Part shown: piece by piece, positions 25,817 through 35,476 of the stretch | Position numbering within the stretch: the first letter of the stretch is position 1 | Layout: each line of letters starts with the position of its first letter | NCBI RefSeq assembly: GCF_040782645.1 | Contig: NZ_CP160403.1 | Coordinates: 2,418,001-2,482,000 of the forward strand | DNA: 64,000 bases | Direction: 5' to 3' | DNA from: Streptomyces sp. HUAS ZL42 | GTDB taxonomy: Bacteria; Actinomycetota; Actinomycetes; Streptomycetales; Streptomycetaceae | Notes under the pieces: model-generated | Seen by the model: only the letters and a program-made list of their open reading frames with translations | Database searches by the model: none | Told to the model about the DNA's origin: nothing | Program-made: the position numbers and the translations under genes

Positions 25817-27424
25817 CTACCGGGCGTACCTCTCCCGCAGCTCCACCTTCCGCACCTTCCCCGACACCGTCATCGGGAAGGAGTCCAGGATCTGCAGCCG
25901 CCTCGGCACCTTGTAGTGCGCCAACTGCCCCTCGCAGTACGCCCGCAGCTCCTCCAGCGTCAGTGGGTCGTCCGGGTCGCGGGGGATGACGCAGGCGAGG
26001 ACCTCCTCGCCGTACTTCTCATGGGGTACGCCGACGACCTGGACGTCCCTGATCTTCGGGTGGCCGTAGAGGAACTCCTCCACCTCGCGCGGGTAGATGT
26101 TCTCGCCGCCACGGATGATCATGTCCTTGATGCGGCCGACGATCTCGACGTAACCGTCCTCGCGCATCATCGCGAGGTCCCCCGTGTGCATCCAGCGCCC
26201 GGCGTCGACGGCCTCCGCGGTCTTCTCCGGCTCGTCCCAGTAGCCGAGCATCACGCTGTAGCCCCGGGTGCACAACTCCCCGGCCGTTCCCCGAGGTTGG
26301 GTGACCCCGCTCGCCGGGTCGACGACCTTCACCTCGATGTGCGGAAGCACCCGCCCGACCGTGCCCGTGCGGTGCTCCAGGTCGTCGTCCATCCGCGTCT
26401 GCAGCGAGACCGGGGAGGTCTCGGTCATGCCGTAGCAGATGGAGACCTCCTCCATGTGCATCTCGGCGACGACCCGCTTCATCACCTCCACCGGGCAGGG
26501 CGAGCCCGCCATGATGCCGGTGCGCAGCGTGGTCAGGTCGTACGACGCGAAGTCGGGCAGGTTCAGCTCCGCGATGAACATGGTCGGAACGCCGTACAGG
26601 GACGTGCACCGCTCCTGCTGGACGGCCTTCAGGGTGGCCTCGGGGTCGAAGGACGGGGCCGGGATCACGATGCAGGCCCCGTGGGAGGTGGCGCCCAGGT
26701 TCCCCATCACCATGCCGAAGCAGTGGTAGAAGGGCACGGGCAGGCACACCCGGTCCTGCTCGGTGTAGCCGATCGTACGGCCCACCCAGTAACCGTTGTT
26801 GAGGATGTTGTGGTGGGAGAGCGTGGCGCCCTTCGGGAAGCCGGTCGTCCCGGAGGTGTACTGGATGTTGACCGGGTCGTCGCAGCTCAACTCGTCGGAG
26901 ACGGCCGCCAGTCGCTCGTGGGGCACAGCGGCCGCGTCCGCCGTCAGTGCCTCCCAGGACGGGTCGCCGATGTAGACGGTCTCCCGCAACTCAGGGCACC
27001 TGCCGCGCACTTGGTCCACCAGTGAGCGATAGTCGCTGGTCCTGTGCGCGAGCGAGGCGATCAGCACCGAGATGCCGGCCTGCTTGAGGACGTACTCCAA
27101 CTCGTGGGCACGGTAGGCCGGGTTGATGTTGACCATGATCGCGCCGATGCGTGCGGTTGCGTACTGGACGAGGACCCACTCGGGACAGTTGACCGCCCAG
27201 ATCCCGACCCGGTCGCCCTTCGCCACCCCCTTGGCGAGCAGCCCGCGCGCCACCTCGTCGACCGCCGCACCGAACTCGGTGTAGGTCCAGCGCCGCCCGG
27301 ACGGCACGTCCACCAGGGCCTCGCGGTCGGGGTGGGCGGCGATCGCCCGGTCGAGGTTGGCGCCGATCGTGTCGCCCAGCAGCGGTGTCCCGCTCGTCCC
27401 GTGCGTGTACGACAGCCCGCTCAC
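25817..27424 (-). CDS. AMP-forming acyl-CoA synthetase (FadD-like)
   Basis: 535 residues from a GTG at 27424 overlapping the TGA of the upstream synthetase gene (GTGA). All ANL-family motifs are intact: [18 protein letters not shown] (phosphate loop), [28 protein letters not shown] and the hinge, and [11 protein letters not shown] with the catalytic Lys. It activates a fatty acid to acyl-AMP and acyl-CoA in the cytosol. The sequence resembles medium/long-chain FadD types. It is co-transcribed with a second, different acyl-CoA synthetase, suggesting a shared catabolic role on distinct chain lengths. Confidence 0.9.
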   Translation of the reverse strand: MSGLSYTHGTSGTPLLGDTIGANLDRAIAAHPDREALVDVPSGRRWTYTEFGAAVDEVARGLLAKGVAKGDRVGIWAVNCPEWVLVQYATARIGAIMVNINPAYRAHELEYVLKQAGISVLIASLAHRTSDYRSLVDQVRGRCPELRETVYIGDPSWEALTADAAAVPHERLAAVSDELSCDDPVNIQYTSGTTGFPKGATLSHHNILNNGYWVGRTIGYTEQDRVCLPVPFYHCFGMVMGNLGATSHGACIVIPAPSFDPEATLKAVQQERCTSLYGVPTMFIAELNLPDFASYDLTTLRTGIMAGSPCPVEVMKRVVAEMHMEEVSICYGMTETSPVSLQTRMDDDLEHRTGTVGRVLPHIEVKVVDPASGVTQPRGTAGELCTRGYSVMLGYWDEPEKTAEAVDAGRWMHTGDLAMMREDGYVEIVGRIKDMIIRGGENIYPREVEEFLYGHPKIRDVQVVGVPHEKYGEEVLACVIPRDPDDPLTLEELRAYCEGQLAHYKVPRRLQILDSFPMTVSGKVRKVELRERYAR

Positions 27425-29091
27425 CGGAAGTCCTCCTCGCGGTACTCCGCGTCCGAGCCCGCCGCGGTCGCCTCGCGCAGCTCGATCCTGCGGATCTTGC
27501 CGGAGACGGTCTTGGGCAGCGGGGCGAACTCCAGGCGCCGGATGCGCTTGTAGGGGGCGAGGGTCTCCCGGGAGTGCTCGAAGAGCACCTTCGCGGTGTC
27601 GGGGCCGGGCTCCCAGCCCTCGGCGAGAACGACGTACGCCTTGGGCACGGCGAGGCGCAGGGCGTCCGGGGCGGGCACCACGGCCGCCTCCGCCACCGCC
27701 TCGTGCTCCAGCAGCGCGCTCTCCAGCTCGAAGGGGCTGATCTTGTAGTCGGAGGCCTTGAAGACGTCGTCCGCGCGGCCGACGTAGGTGATGTATCCGT
27801 CGTCGTCGCGCGAGCCGATGTCGCCGGTCCGGTAGTAGCCGCCGGCCATCGCCTCCGCCGTACGGTCGGGGTCGCCGTGGTAGCCGGTCATCAGGCCTAC
27901 AGGGCGTGCCGAGAGGTCGAGCGAGATCTCGCCCTCGGTCGCGCCCGGCGCGCCGGAGACGGGGTCGAGCAGCTCGACGCGGTAGCCGGGGCCGGGCCGG
28001 CCCATGGAGCCGGTCTTCAGGGGCTGCCCGGGGCTGTTGGCGATCTGTACGGCGGTCTCGGTCTGGCCGAAACCGTCCCGGATGGTCACGCCCCAGGCCC
28101 GCCGGACCTGCTCGATGACCTCGGGGTTGAGCGGCTCACCGGCGGCGACGGCCTCCCGGGGCGGGGTGCGCAGCTGGGTGAGGTCGGCCTGGATGAGCAT
28201 GCGCCACACGGTGGGCGGGGCGCAGAAGGTGGTGACGCCGGCCCGGTCCATTTCGGCCATGAGGCGGGGCGCGTCGAAGCGCGTGTAGTTGTGCAGGAAG
28301 ACGGTCGCCTCGGCGTTCCACGGCGCGAACAGGTTGGACCAGGCGTGCTTGGCCCAGCCCGGCGAGGAGATGTTCAGGTGCACGTCACCGGGCTCGAGGC
28401 CGATCCAGTACATGGTCGCCAGGTGGCCGATCGGGTACGACACGTGGGTGTGCTCGACCAGCTTGGGCCGGGCGGTGGTGCCCGAGGTGAAGTAGAGCAT
28501 CAGCGGGTCGTCGGCCATGGTCGGACCGTCGGGCAGGAAGTTCGCGTCGGCGTCGTACGCCTCCTCGTACGGCAGCCAGCCCTCGACCGGGTCGCCGGCC
28601 GCGATGCGGGTGTAGTCGCCGGGCACCTCGTCGAACTTGCCGGTGTCCTCGGCCCGCACGATCACGTGCCGGACGCGGCCCCGGTCGACGCGGTCGCGCA
28701 GGTCGGCGGGGCCCAGCAGCGGGGTGGCGGGGATGACCACGGCCCGCAGCTTCATGGCGGCGAGTGCCGTGATCCACAGTTCGGCCTGGTTGCCGAGCAT
28801 GACCAGGATGCGGTCCTCGGCGCGCACCCCGCGCTCGCGCAGCCAGTTCGCGAACGAACCGGAGCGCACGGAGAGCTCGCCGAAGGACAGCCGGGTCTGC
28901 GAGCCGTCCTCCTCGACGATGTGCAGCGCGGTGCGGGCGTTCCCGTGCGCGATCTCGTCGAACCAGTCGAGCGCCCAGTTGAACTCGGTGGGACGGGGCC
29001 AGACGAAGCCCTCGTAGGCCGTGGCGTAGTCCTCGCGGTGCTCCAGCAGGAAGTCCCGCGCCCTGCGGAACTGCTCCGTCGCCGTAGTCAT
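27421..29091 (-). CDS. acyl-CoA synthetase of the MACS (medium-chain) type
   Basis: 556 residues. The N-terminal [20 protein letters not shown] is typical of this branch. ANL motifs: [54 protein letters not shown] followed by [14 protein letters not shown], and [11 protein letters not shown] with the catalytic Lys. GGAGGAGG seven bases before the ATG gives a strong start. It is the first gene of a two-gene operon and is divergent from a GAF-LuxR regulator, with a CG-rich palindrome between them. Confidence 0.9.
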   Translation of the reverse strand: MTTATEQFRRARDFLLEHREDYATAYEGFVWPRPTEFNWALDWFDEIAHGNARTALHIVEEDGSQTRLSFGELSVRSGSFANWLRERGVRAEDRILVMLGNQAELWITALAAMKLRAVVIPATPLLGPADLRDRVDRGRVRHVIVRAEDTGKFDEVPGDYTRIAAGDPVEGWLPYEEAYDADANFLPDGPTMADDPLMLYFTSGTTARPKLVEHTHVSYPIGHLATMYWIGLEPGDVHLNISSPGWAKHAWSNLFAPWNAEATVFLHNYTRFDAPRLMAEMDRAGVTTFCAPPTVWRMLIQADLTQLRTPPREAVAAGEPLNPEVIEQVRRAWGVTIRDGFGQTETAVQIANSPGQPLKTGSMGRPGPGYRVELLDPVSGAPGATEGEISLDLSARPVGLMTGYHGDPDRTAEAMAGGYYRTGDIGSRDDDGYITYVGRADDVFKASDYKISPFELESALLEHEAVAEAAVVPAPDALRLAVPKAYVVLAEGWEPGPDTAKVLFEHSRETLAPYKRIRRLEFAPLPKTVSGKIRRIELREATAAGSDAEYREEDFR

Positions 29092-29166
29092 CTGCTGTCC
29101 TCCTCCGTGCCGGACCATTGCCGGGCGGCTCTCTGACATCGTGTAATCCGTGATGCAGGTCTCACT

Positions 29167-29182
29167 ACCCCCGAACGGGGGT
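29167..29182. promoter_or_regulatory. palindrome between the acyl-CoA synthetase operon and the LuxR gene
   Basis: ACCCCCGAACGGGGGT has perfect 7-base arms around AA. It lies 76 bases upstream of the synthetase start and 38 bases upstream of the GTG of the LuxR-family gene. CCCC/GGGG half-sites are the kind bound by several actinobacterial LuxR-type regulators, so autoregulation and control of the operon is likely. Confidence 0.65.
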
Positions 29183-29219
29183 GTGGGTCCCGAGGCAGCC
29201 GCAACGAAGGGGCGAGCGG

Positions 29220-30053
29220 GTGACAGCGGACACGGGCGGTGGGGTGGAGATACGCGGTGCACTGGTGCGGCTGCGCCGCACGACCGGGCTTCCCGTCGCC
29301 TTCGGCGGGTTGGTGGAGCCGGGGCGGCAGCGGATGCGCATCAGCGAACTGATCGGTACGGCGACGCCCGCGCTCAGCGCGCTCGCGGTGACCTCCGGCA
29401 ACGGCCTGGGCGGGAAGGCGGTGGCCCTGGCCCGCCCCTGCGCGGTGACGGACTACTCCTCGTCGCTGCAGATCAGCCACGAGTACGACGCCGCCGTCGC
29501 CCAGGAGGGACTGCGCTCGATCCTCGCGGTGCCGGTCGTCGTACGACGGCGGGTCCGGGGCGTGCTGTACGGCGCCCTGCGCACGGCCCAGCCGCTGGGC
29601 GACCGGACGCTGAGCGCGGCCGTGGCGGCCGCACGCGACGTGGAGCAGGCACTGGTGGTACGGGACGAGGCACGCGACCTGATGGCGGCGGCCCGCCCGG
29701 AGCCCGCCCGGGACGCCGACGCGGCCGCTGCCTGGGAGCAGGTCCGCGAGGCCCACGCGGCGCTGCGCGCACTGGCCCCGCGGATCACCGACCCGGTGGT
29801 GCGCTCGGAGTTGCTGGCGGCGTGCGGGCTGCTGGCCGCGGAGGCGCCGAAGGAGCAGGTGGGCCTCGCGCCTCGCGAGGTGGACGTGCTGGCCTGCGTG
29901 GCCGCGGGCGCGACGAACGCGGTGACCGCCGAGCGGCTGGGCCTCAGGGCGGAGACGGTGAAGGGTTACCTGCGGTCGGCCATGCGCAAGCTGGGCGCGC
30001 ACACCCGTGGGGAGGCCGTTGTGGCGGCCCGCCGGGCGGGGGTGCTGCCGTAG
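29220..30053 (+). CDS. GAF-LuxR family transcriptional regulator
   Basis: 277 residues from a GTG at 29220 with AAGGGG seven bases upstream. A GAF-like sensor domain (about residues 10-150: LPVAFGGLV, GLGGKAVALARPCAVTDYSS, EGLRSILAVPVVVRRRVRGV) is followed by a helical linker and a LuxR-type helix-turn-helix (LAPREVDVLACVAAGATN, then AERLGLRAETVKGYLRSAMR and KLGAH). Divergent placement makes it the probable regulator of the two acyl-CoA synthetases, perhaps sensing a fatty acid or acyl-CoA. The ligand is not known from sequence. Confidence 0.88.
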   Translation: MTADTGGGVEIRGALVRLRRTTGLPVAFGGLVEPGRQRMRISELIGTATPALSALAVTSGNGLGGKAVALARPCAVTDYSSSLQISHEYDAAVAQEGLRSILAVPVVVRRRVRGVLYGALRTAQPLGDRTLSAAVAAARDVEQALVVRDEARDLMAAARPEPARDADAAAAWEQVREAHAALRALAPRITDPVVRSELLAACGLLAAEAPKEQVGLAPREVDVLACVAAGATNAVTAERLGLRAETVKGYLRSAMRKLGAHTRGEAVVAARRAGVLP

Positions 30054-30222
30054 CCGAGCGAGCCGGTCCGTACAGGACTTATTCATTCAACGATGTACTG
30101 AATTTACCTATGCTTCAGTCTGTCCGCCGCCGTGTTGTTATATCCCTCACCACCGCGTCCGTCCGAATTTCAAGGAGTTGTTGCCTAGAATTTGGCTCGG
30201 ACACGACACACGGAGGGGAGCG

Positions 30223-33039
30223 GTGACCGTGCGACGGGACTTCACGGAGCCTGCCAGAGGCCGCCCCGACCTGGTCATCGGCAGGGACGAACTGGTCACG
30301 GCGGCCCGCGACCAGCTGGCCGGTGGCGGCAGTGTGCTGCTCCACGGCCCGGCCGGAATAGGAAAGTCGACCGTGCTGCGGGCATTGGCCGCGGATTACG
30401 GCGAGGCGGCACGAACCGTGTTGCGCTGCTCGGCGACCGAGTCCGAATCCCACCTCCCCTTCCTGGCGCTCGCCGACCTCTTCGGCCTGGTCCTCCCGGA
30501 GATCTCCGACCGGCTGCCCGCGGCCCAGCGCACCGCCCTGGAGTCCGCCCTCACCGGCCGCGGCGAATCCACCCTCCAGCGCGACGGCCTCGCCCTGCGC
30601 CTCGCGGTGCTGTCGGCGCTGCGCGCGCTCGCCGCCGAGGGCCCCGTCCTGGTCGTCGCTGACGATCTGCAGTGGCTGGACTCGGCCAGCGCGGAACTCC
30701 TCGGCTTCGCGGCCCGCCGCCTGGGCGACACCCCCGTGCAGATGCTGTGCGCGGTCCGGACCGAGGGCCAGGAGTACGACCGCCATCTACGCGCGTCCCC
30801 GCCGGACACCCTCGCCGTCCGCCTCAACCCGCTCTCCCGCGCCCAGGTCTCCACCCTGCTGGACCACCGCGGCTACACCGACCTGCCGCGCTCCACGGTC
30901 CGCGAGATCCACCGCACCAGCGGCGGCAACCCCCTCTTCGCGCTGGAACTGGGCCGCGCCCTCGGCGAGAACCCCACCCCGCCCCGGCCCGGCGAGCCGC
31001 TGCCCGTGCCGACCTCGCTGCGGGCCCTGGTGCTCAGCCGGCTCGACATGCTCTCGGCCGAGGCCCGCCGCACACTCCTCGTCGCCAGCGCCGGCGCGCG
31101 CCCCACCCTGGCGCTGCTGCACGCGGCCGGCCGCGAGAACGCCGAGGCGGAGACGGCCCAGGCCGCGGCGCTCGGGCTGCTGGCGACCGAGCCGGAGGGC
31201 CCGGCCGTACGGTTCGCGCACCCGCTGATCTCGGCGGCTCTGTACGCGGAGGCGCCCGCGCAGGACCGGCGCGCCGCGCACGCCGCGCTGTCCACGGCCG
31301 CCTCGGACCCGATCGAGCGGGCCCGGCACCTCGCGCTGGCGACCACCGGCACCGATCCGGACGTGGCCGCCCGGCTCTCCGAGGCCGCCGCGCTGGCCCG
31401 GGACCGCGGCGCCCCGTCGGTGGCCGCCTCGCTCGGGCTGCTCGCGGCCCGGCACACCCCGGCCGACGGCGCACCGGGCCCGGACGAGCGGCGGCTGCTG
31501 GCCGCGGAGGACGCGATCACCGCCGGCGAGGTGGATCTCGCCCGGGACATCGCGCACGAGGTGCTGACCCGGGCCACGGTCCCCGCGGAACGGGTGCGGG
31601 CCTGGATGGTGGTGATCGAGGCGGCCGGTCAGGCCCTCGGCGACGTCGACGCCGTCTTCCCGAAGGTGCTGGCCGACGCGGGCGACGATCCGCGGCTGCT
31701 CGCCCTGGTCCACTACCAGCTGGCCTGGCGCGGTCTGGTCGTCGAGGGCGACTTCGCCGAGGCCCGGCAGGAGGCCGCGCACGCGGCGGAGCTCGCCGCA
31801 CGGGGCGAGGACCGGCGCACCGAGCTGATGGCGCTCTCCTTCCAGGCCTCCATCGAGATCCTGATGGGCCACCCGGACGCCCCCGCGACCATCAAGCGGG
31901 CGCTGAAGGAGCCGCAGGACCCGTACGTGGCGTGCCACCACAACGGCGCAGGCGCCGCCCGGTTCCGCTGGCTGCTGATGAGCGACCAGCTGCCCGAGGC
32001 CCGCACGACGATCACAGCGCTGCTGCGCGAGGTCCAGCGGCGCGGCATGGTCGAGAGCGAGGTCCACTTCCAGCGCTTCCTCGCCGACACCGAGCTGCGC
32101 TCCGGGCACTGCGGCCGGGCGCTGGACCTGGCCCGCGAGAGTCTGCGGCTGGCCCGGGACTCCAGCATCGGCCTGGGAGCCTCGGCCATGCTCACCTCCC
32201 TCGCGGAGGCCTCCGGCGGGGACGTCGACCGGGCGCTCACGCTGGCCCGGGAGGCGGCGGACCGCGCGGAGGAGGACGGCGACCAGATGTATCTCTCCCG
32301 CGCCCTGGCCGCCCTCGGGTACGCCCAGCTGGTGGCCGGGGACGCGGCGGGCACCGTCCGGTCGCTGCGCCGGGTGCGGGAGCTGGAGCAGGGGCTCGGC
32401 ATCACGGACCCGGCGCGCGGCCGCTGGCAGGGCGACCTCGCCGAGGCCCTGGTGCGGATCGGGGAGCCGGGCGAGGCGCAGGACGTGATCGACGTGACCC
32501 GAGAGCACGCGCTGCGGCTCGGCCGGGAGAGCGTGCTGGCCGTACTGGACCGGGCGGAGGCGCTGGTGCGCGCCGCCCGCGGCGACCTGGATGCCGCCCT
32601 CGCCCAGCTGACGTCGGTTCAGGACCGGCTGGCGAAGCTGGGATACGGCCTGGAGGAGGCGCGGGCCGCGTTCGAGCTGGCCCGGCTGCGCACCGGGCGG
32701 CCCGGACCGACGTCGTACGACGAGGCGGCGCGGCTGTTCCGGCGGTGCCGGGCGATGCCGTGGCTGCGCCAGGTCGACACCGCCGCCGCGGCCGGTCCGG
32801 CAAAGCCGCCCGTCCCCGTCGCGCAGGACACCACCCTCGACGCGCTGGAGGGGCTGGCGTCGATGGAGCGTCAGGTGGCCGCGCTCGTCATGGAGGGCGC
32901 GACCAACCGGGAGATAGCCGCGCGGCTGTTCATCAGCGTCAAGACGGTCGAGGCGACGCTGACCCGGGTCTACCGCAAACTGGGGATCCGCTCGCGGGTG
33001 GACATCGTCCGACTGGCGGCGGGGCGCCACGCGAAGTGA
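30223..33039 (+). CDS. large ATP-binding LuxR-family (LAL) regulator
   Basis: 938 residues from a GTG at 30223 preceded by GGAGGGGAG; the open frame extends upstream but without features. AAA-type ATPase at the N terminus: VLLHGPAGIGKSTVLRAL (Walker A) and LVVADDLQWLDSASAELL (Walker B), then an arginine-finger region. The long middle part is TPR-like alpha-helical. The C terminus has a LuxR helix-turn-helix (ERQVAALVMEGATNREIAAR, LFISVKTVEATLTRVYRKLG). LAL proteins are ATP-dependent activators, often of secondary metabolism or sugar use. The upstream 160 bases are AT-rich for this genome and likely hold its promoter. Target genes are not evident here. Confidence 0.9.
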   Translation: MTVRRDFTEPARGRPDLVIGRDELVTAARDQLAGGGSVLLHGPAGIGKSTVLRALAADYGEAARTVLRCSATESESHLPFLALADLFGLVLPEISDRLPAAQRTALESALTGRGESTLQRDGLALRLAVLSALRALAAEGPVLVVADDLQWLDSASAELLGFAARRLGDTPVQMLCAVRTEGQEYDRHLRASPPDTLAVRLNPLSRAQVSTLLDHRGYTDLPRSTVREIHRTSGGNPLFALELGRALGENPTPPRPGEPLPVPTSLRALVLSRLDMLSAEARRTLLVASAGARPTLALLHAAGRENAEAETAQAAALGLLATEPEGPAVRFAHPLISAALYAEAPAQDRRAAHAALSTAASDPIERARHLALATTGTDPDVAARLSEAAALARDRGAPSVAASLGLLAARHTPADGAPGPDERRLLAAEDAITAGEVDLARDIAHEVLTRATVPAERVRAWMVVIEAAGQALGDVDAVFPKVLADAGDDPRLLALVHYQLAWRGLVVEGDFAEARQEAAHAAELAARGEDRRTELMALSFQASIEILMGHPDAPATIKRALKEPQDPYVACHHNGAGAARFRWLLMSDQLPEARTTITALLREVQRRGMVESEVHFQRFLADTELRSGHCGRALDLARESLRLARDSSIGLGASAMLTSLAEASGGDVDRALTLAREAADRAEEDGDQMYLSRALAALGYAQLVAGDAAGTVRSLRRVRELEQGLGITDPARGRWQGDLAEALVRIGEPGEAQDVIDVTREHALRLGRESVLAVLDRAEALVRAARGDLDAALAQLTSVQDRLAKLGYGLEEARAAFELARLRTGRPGPTSYDEAARLFRRCRAMPWLRQVDTAAAAGPAKPPVPVAQDTTLDALEGLASMERQVAALVMEGATNREIAARLFISVKTVEATLTRVYRKLGIRSRVDIVRLAAGRHAK

Positions 33040-33240
33040 GGTGGGCGCGGGTTTACTGCCTGGACGGGCCGGCCGGCTGCGGGAGCCTTCGCGGGTTCGC
33101 CGGGGGAGCCTCAGCGGGCTCGGTGAGGTCTCTGTGGGGCGACCGAGGGTTTTCCCTGCCCCAACTCCCCTAGGGGGTTCCCTCATTGGGAAGACGGTGT
33201 GCCGGGTCATAGCTTTGGGGCGTGCCGCTCGCCCGGGCAT

Positions 33241-33266
33241 ACGGGGGTCGGTCCCGCGACCCCCGT
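33241..33266. other. perfect hairpin in the leader of the trypsin-like protease gene
   Basis: ACGGGGGTCG (33241-33250) and CGACCCCCGT (33257-33266) form a 10-base-pair stem around GTCCCG, ending 57 bases before the ATG at 33324. It could be an operator or an mRNA structure. The rest of the 33040-33323 gap shows no gene. Confidence 0.55.
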
Positions 33267-33323
33267 TGCACCACCCCCCACACCCGCGCGACCCCCCACC
33301 GGCAACCCCCACTGAGGAGACTC

Positions 33324-34115
33324 ATGTTCGGGCTCAACCGCGCAAGAAAGACCGCCGTCGTCGTCGCGGCGACCGCTGCAGCAGCCGCCACCGCGCTGCT
33401 CAGCGCCCCCAGCGCCGTCGCCGCGCCGCAGCCGATCGTCGGCGGCACGACGACCACCACGACGACGTACCCGTTCATGATGCAGATCACCGACGCCTCA
33501 CAGAACCAGTTCTGCGGCGGCACCCTCGTCTCGGCGACCAAGGTGGTCACCGCCGCGCACTGCATGGTCGGCGAGACCACCAGCAGCGTCCGAGTCGTCG
33601 GCGGCCGCACCTACCTGAGCGGTACGAACGGTACGGTCAGCCGGGTCAGCAAGATCTGGATCAACCCGAGCTACACGGACGCCACCAACGGCGACGACGT
33701 GGCCGTCCTGACGCTGTCGACGTCGATGCCGTACACCCCGGCGTCGTACGTCTCCTCCTCCCAGACCGGTGTGTACGCGGCCGGCACCACCGCGCGCATC
33801 CTCGGCTGGGGCACGACTTCCGAGAACGGCAGCTCCTCCAACCAGCTGCGGACCGCGACCGTCCCGATCGTGTCCGACTCCAGCTGCCGCAGCTCGTACG
33901 GTTCGGACTTCGTCCAGACCGACATGGTTTGCGCCGGATACTCCTCCGGCGGCGTAGACACCTGCCAGGGCGACAGCGGCGGTCCCCTGCTCATCGGGGG
34001 CGTCCTGGCAGGGATCACTTCTTGGGGCGAGGGCTGCGCGGAGGCCGGTTACCCGGGTGTCTACACCCGGCTGACCACCTTCTCCAGCCTGGTGACCGCA
34101 CAGGTCAACTCGTAA
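33324..34115 (+). CDS. secreted trypsin-like serine protease (S1 family)
   Basis: 263 residues. A signal peptide (about residues 1-34, ending AVAA) is followed by a very short propeptide and the mature start IVGG. Catalytic triad: VVTAAHC (His), DDVAVLTL (Asp) and GDSGGP (Ser). The Asp six residues before the Ser (DTCQGDSGGP) sets trypsin-like preference for Arg/Lys. It resembles Streptomyces trypsin. GAGGAG precedes the ATG. The mature protein is exported and cleaves extracellular protein. A perfect hairpin terminates the gene at 34152. Confidence 0.93.
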   Translation: MFGLNRARKTAVVVAATAAAAATALLSAPSAVAAPQPIVGGTTTTTTTYPFMMQITDASQNQFCGGTLVSATKVVTAAHCMVGETTSSVRVVGGRTYLSGTNGTVSRVSKIWINPSYTDATNGDDVAVLTLSTSMPYTPASYVSSSQTGVYAAGTTARILGWGTTSENGSSSNQLRTATVPIVSDSSCRSSYGSDFVQTDMVCAGYSSGGVDTCQGDSGGPLLIGGVLAGITSWGEGCAEAGYPGVYTRLTTFSSLVTAQVNS

Positions 34116-34151
34116 CCCCATGAACTCCTGAGCACCCCTCAGGTAAATACC

Positions 34152-34194
34152 AGGGGGCGCTGCGAGCCTCCACGAGCGGCCCGCAGCGCCCCCT
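34152..34194. terminator. convergent-gene hairpin terminator
   Basis: AGGGGGCGCTGCG (34152-34164) pairs with CGCAGCGCCCCCT (34182-34194), perfect 13-base arms around a 17-base loop. A smaller stem CCTGAG-CACCC-CTCAGG precedes it. It separates the protease gene (ends 34115) from the convergent gene ending at 34206. Confidence 0.85.
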
Positions 34195-34205
34195 CTCCAT
34201 GTCCG

Positions 34206-35312
34206 CTACCGGACCACGGCTGCGAAGCGGATGTCGTACGACGACTCCTTGTGCATCGCCGCCAGCATCCGCGCTCCCTCGGCGGTCAGCTCCTCCCGCT
34301 GGGCCCTGGTGAGCCGGCCGAAGGGCTCGATGAGGAGCGCGTCCTCGTCCAGTTTCCATACGCCCGCCAGGAAACCGTCCACGAGGAACGTGCAGTAGAC
34401 CTGGTTGCCCAGCCAGCTGCGGCCCCAGTACTCCGCCGGCACCACACGGGTGCGGTCGGCGTGGGAGAGGAGCAGGTTGTCGAACTCGGGCAGGAAACGA
34501 GGCGGGGCCGGTGTGTCGGGGTCGGGGCGCGGGGCGTCGGGGAGGTCGAAGAGTTCGACGCCGTTGCCGTCCCGGAAGGTGACCAGCCGCGGCCGCAGCC
34601 GCTCGAAGGCGTCACGCAGACGGGTCAGGCCGGCCCAGGTCTGCATGTCCTTGACCGAGGCGGGGCCGAAGGCGGCGAGATAGCGCAGTACGACGTCCTC
34701 GGGTGCCGGGGCCGGCTCGGCGGGGCGGCCCAGCCAGTGCTCGGCGGTGGTGAGGGCGACCTGGCCGCTCCTCCCCCACAGTCCGCGCGGAGTGACCTGG
34801 ACGAGCGGGAGCCTGCAGCGGGCGGCGATGCCGAGGGCCTGCGGGTCGGCGTCCGGCCACTCGGCGAGCAGGGCTTCGCGCAGCTGCTTCATGGTACGCG
34901 GCTCCGCCTCGACGAGGTCACGGGCGAGCGCGGCGAGCCGGTCGAGGTCGACGCCCTGCAGTCCCTTGCGGAAGTTGGTGAGTTCGCGGTCGCGTGCGGC
35001 CTGCACCAGCGGCCGCAGGGTGAGGCAGTCGTCGGCGGTGTGGGTGTGGATGGTCGAACGCATGGTGACGATACGCACGACCTCGCGGTCGGCCATGAGA
35101 CCGGACAGCTCCCCGGGCGTGAAGCCGTCGAGACGGGCGGCGAGCGCGTAGTACGGCGGCTTGACGTTCTGCGCCTGGAGGCCGAGGAGGTGCTCCACCG
35201 CCGCCTTGGCCGACAGCGGCGAGCGGCGCAGCAGGAGCTGCCGGTCGAGGGTCGCGCGGTTGAGGGCGCGGGTTCCGAGCACGGGGGCCGTCGCGGACGT
35301 CGTCTTCGTCAT
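34206..35312 (-). CDS. winged-helix DNA-binding (AlkZ-like) family protein
   Basis: 368 residues from ATG at 35312. The start LNRATLDRQLLLRRSPLSA, then EHLLGLQAQNVKPPYYALAA, FLPEFDNLLLSHADRTRVV and FLVDGFLAGVWKL follow the pattern of the winged-helix DNA-binding family that includes the glycosylase AlkZ. In AlkZ a QxQ or QxD motif is catalytic; LQAQN here fits such a motif. It may therefore be a DNA glycosylase for interstrand crosslinks or alkylated bases, or a non-enzymatic relative. It stands alone between two convergent or divergent neighbours and no partner is seen. Confidence 0.8.
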   Translation of the reverse strand: MTKTTSATAPVLGTRALNRATLDRQLLLRRSPLSAKAAVEHLLGLQAQNVKPPYYALAARLDGFTPGELSGLMADREVVRIVTMRSTIHTHTADDCLTLRPLVQAARDRELTNFRKGLQGVDLDRLAALARDLVEAEPRTMKQLREALLAEWPDADPQALGIAARCRLPLVQVTPRGLWGRSGQVALTTAEHWLGRPAEPAPAPEDVVLRYLAAFGPASVKDMQTWAGLTRLRDAFERLRPRLVTFRDGNGVELFDLPDAPRPDPDTPAPPRFLPEFDNLLLSHADRTRVVPAEYWGRSWLGNQVYCTFLVDGFLAGVWKLDEDALLIEPFGRLTRAQREELTAEGARMLAAMHKESSYDIRFAAVVR

Positions 35313-35476
35313 GCCGAGCACGCTAGCGAGGCTTGCGGACACCTTCGGTCCGCAACTCTCACCGAATCCCGGACCGGCACCGCTTCCCATGTCTTTTGAC
35401 CCGGATATCCTGCTCCGTGATCACAGTTCCCGCTCCGTGATCACCCGACGCAGGCCTGAGTCGAGAGGCAGCCGCA

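Noticed and set aside
30787..33312. Minus-strand open frame of 841 codons opposite the LAL regulator
   Set aside because: Antisense to a gene with intact Walker and LuxR motifs.
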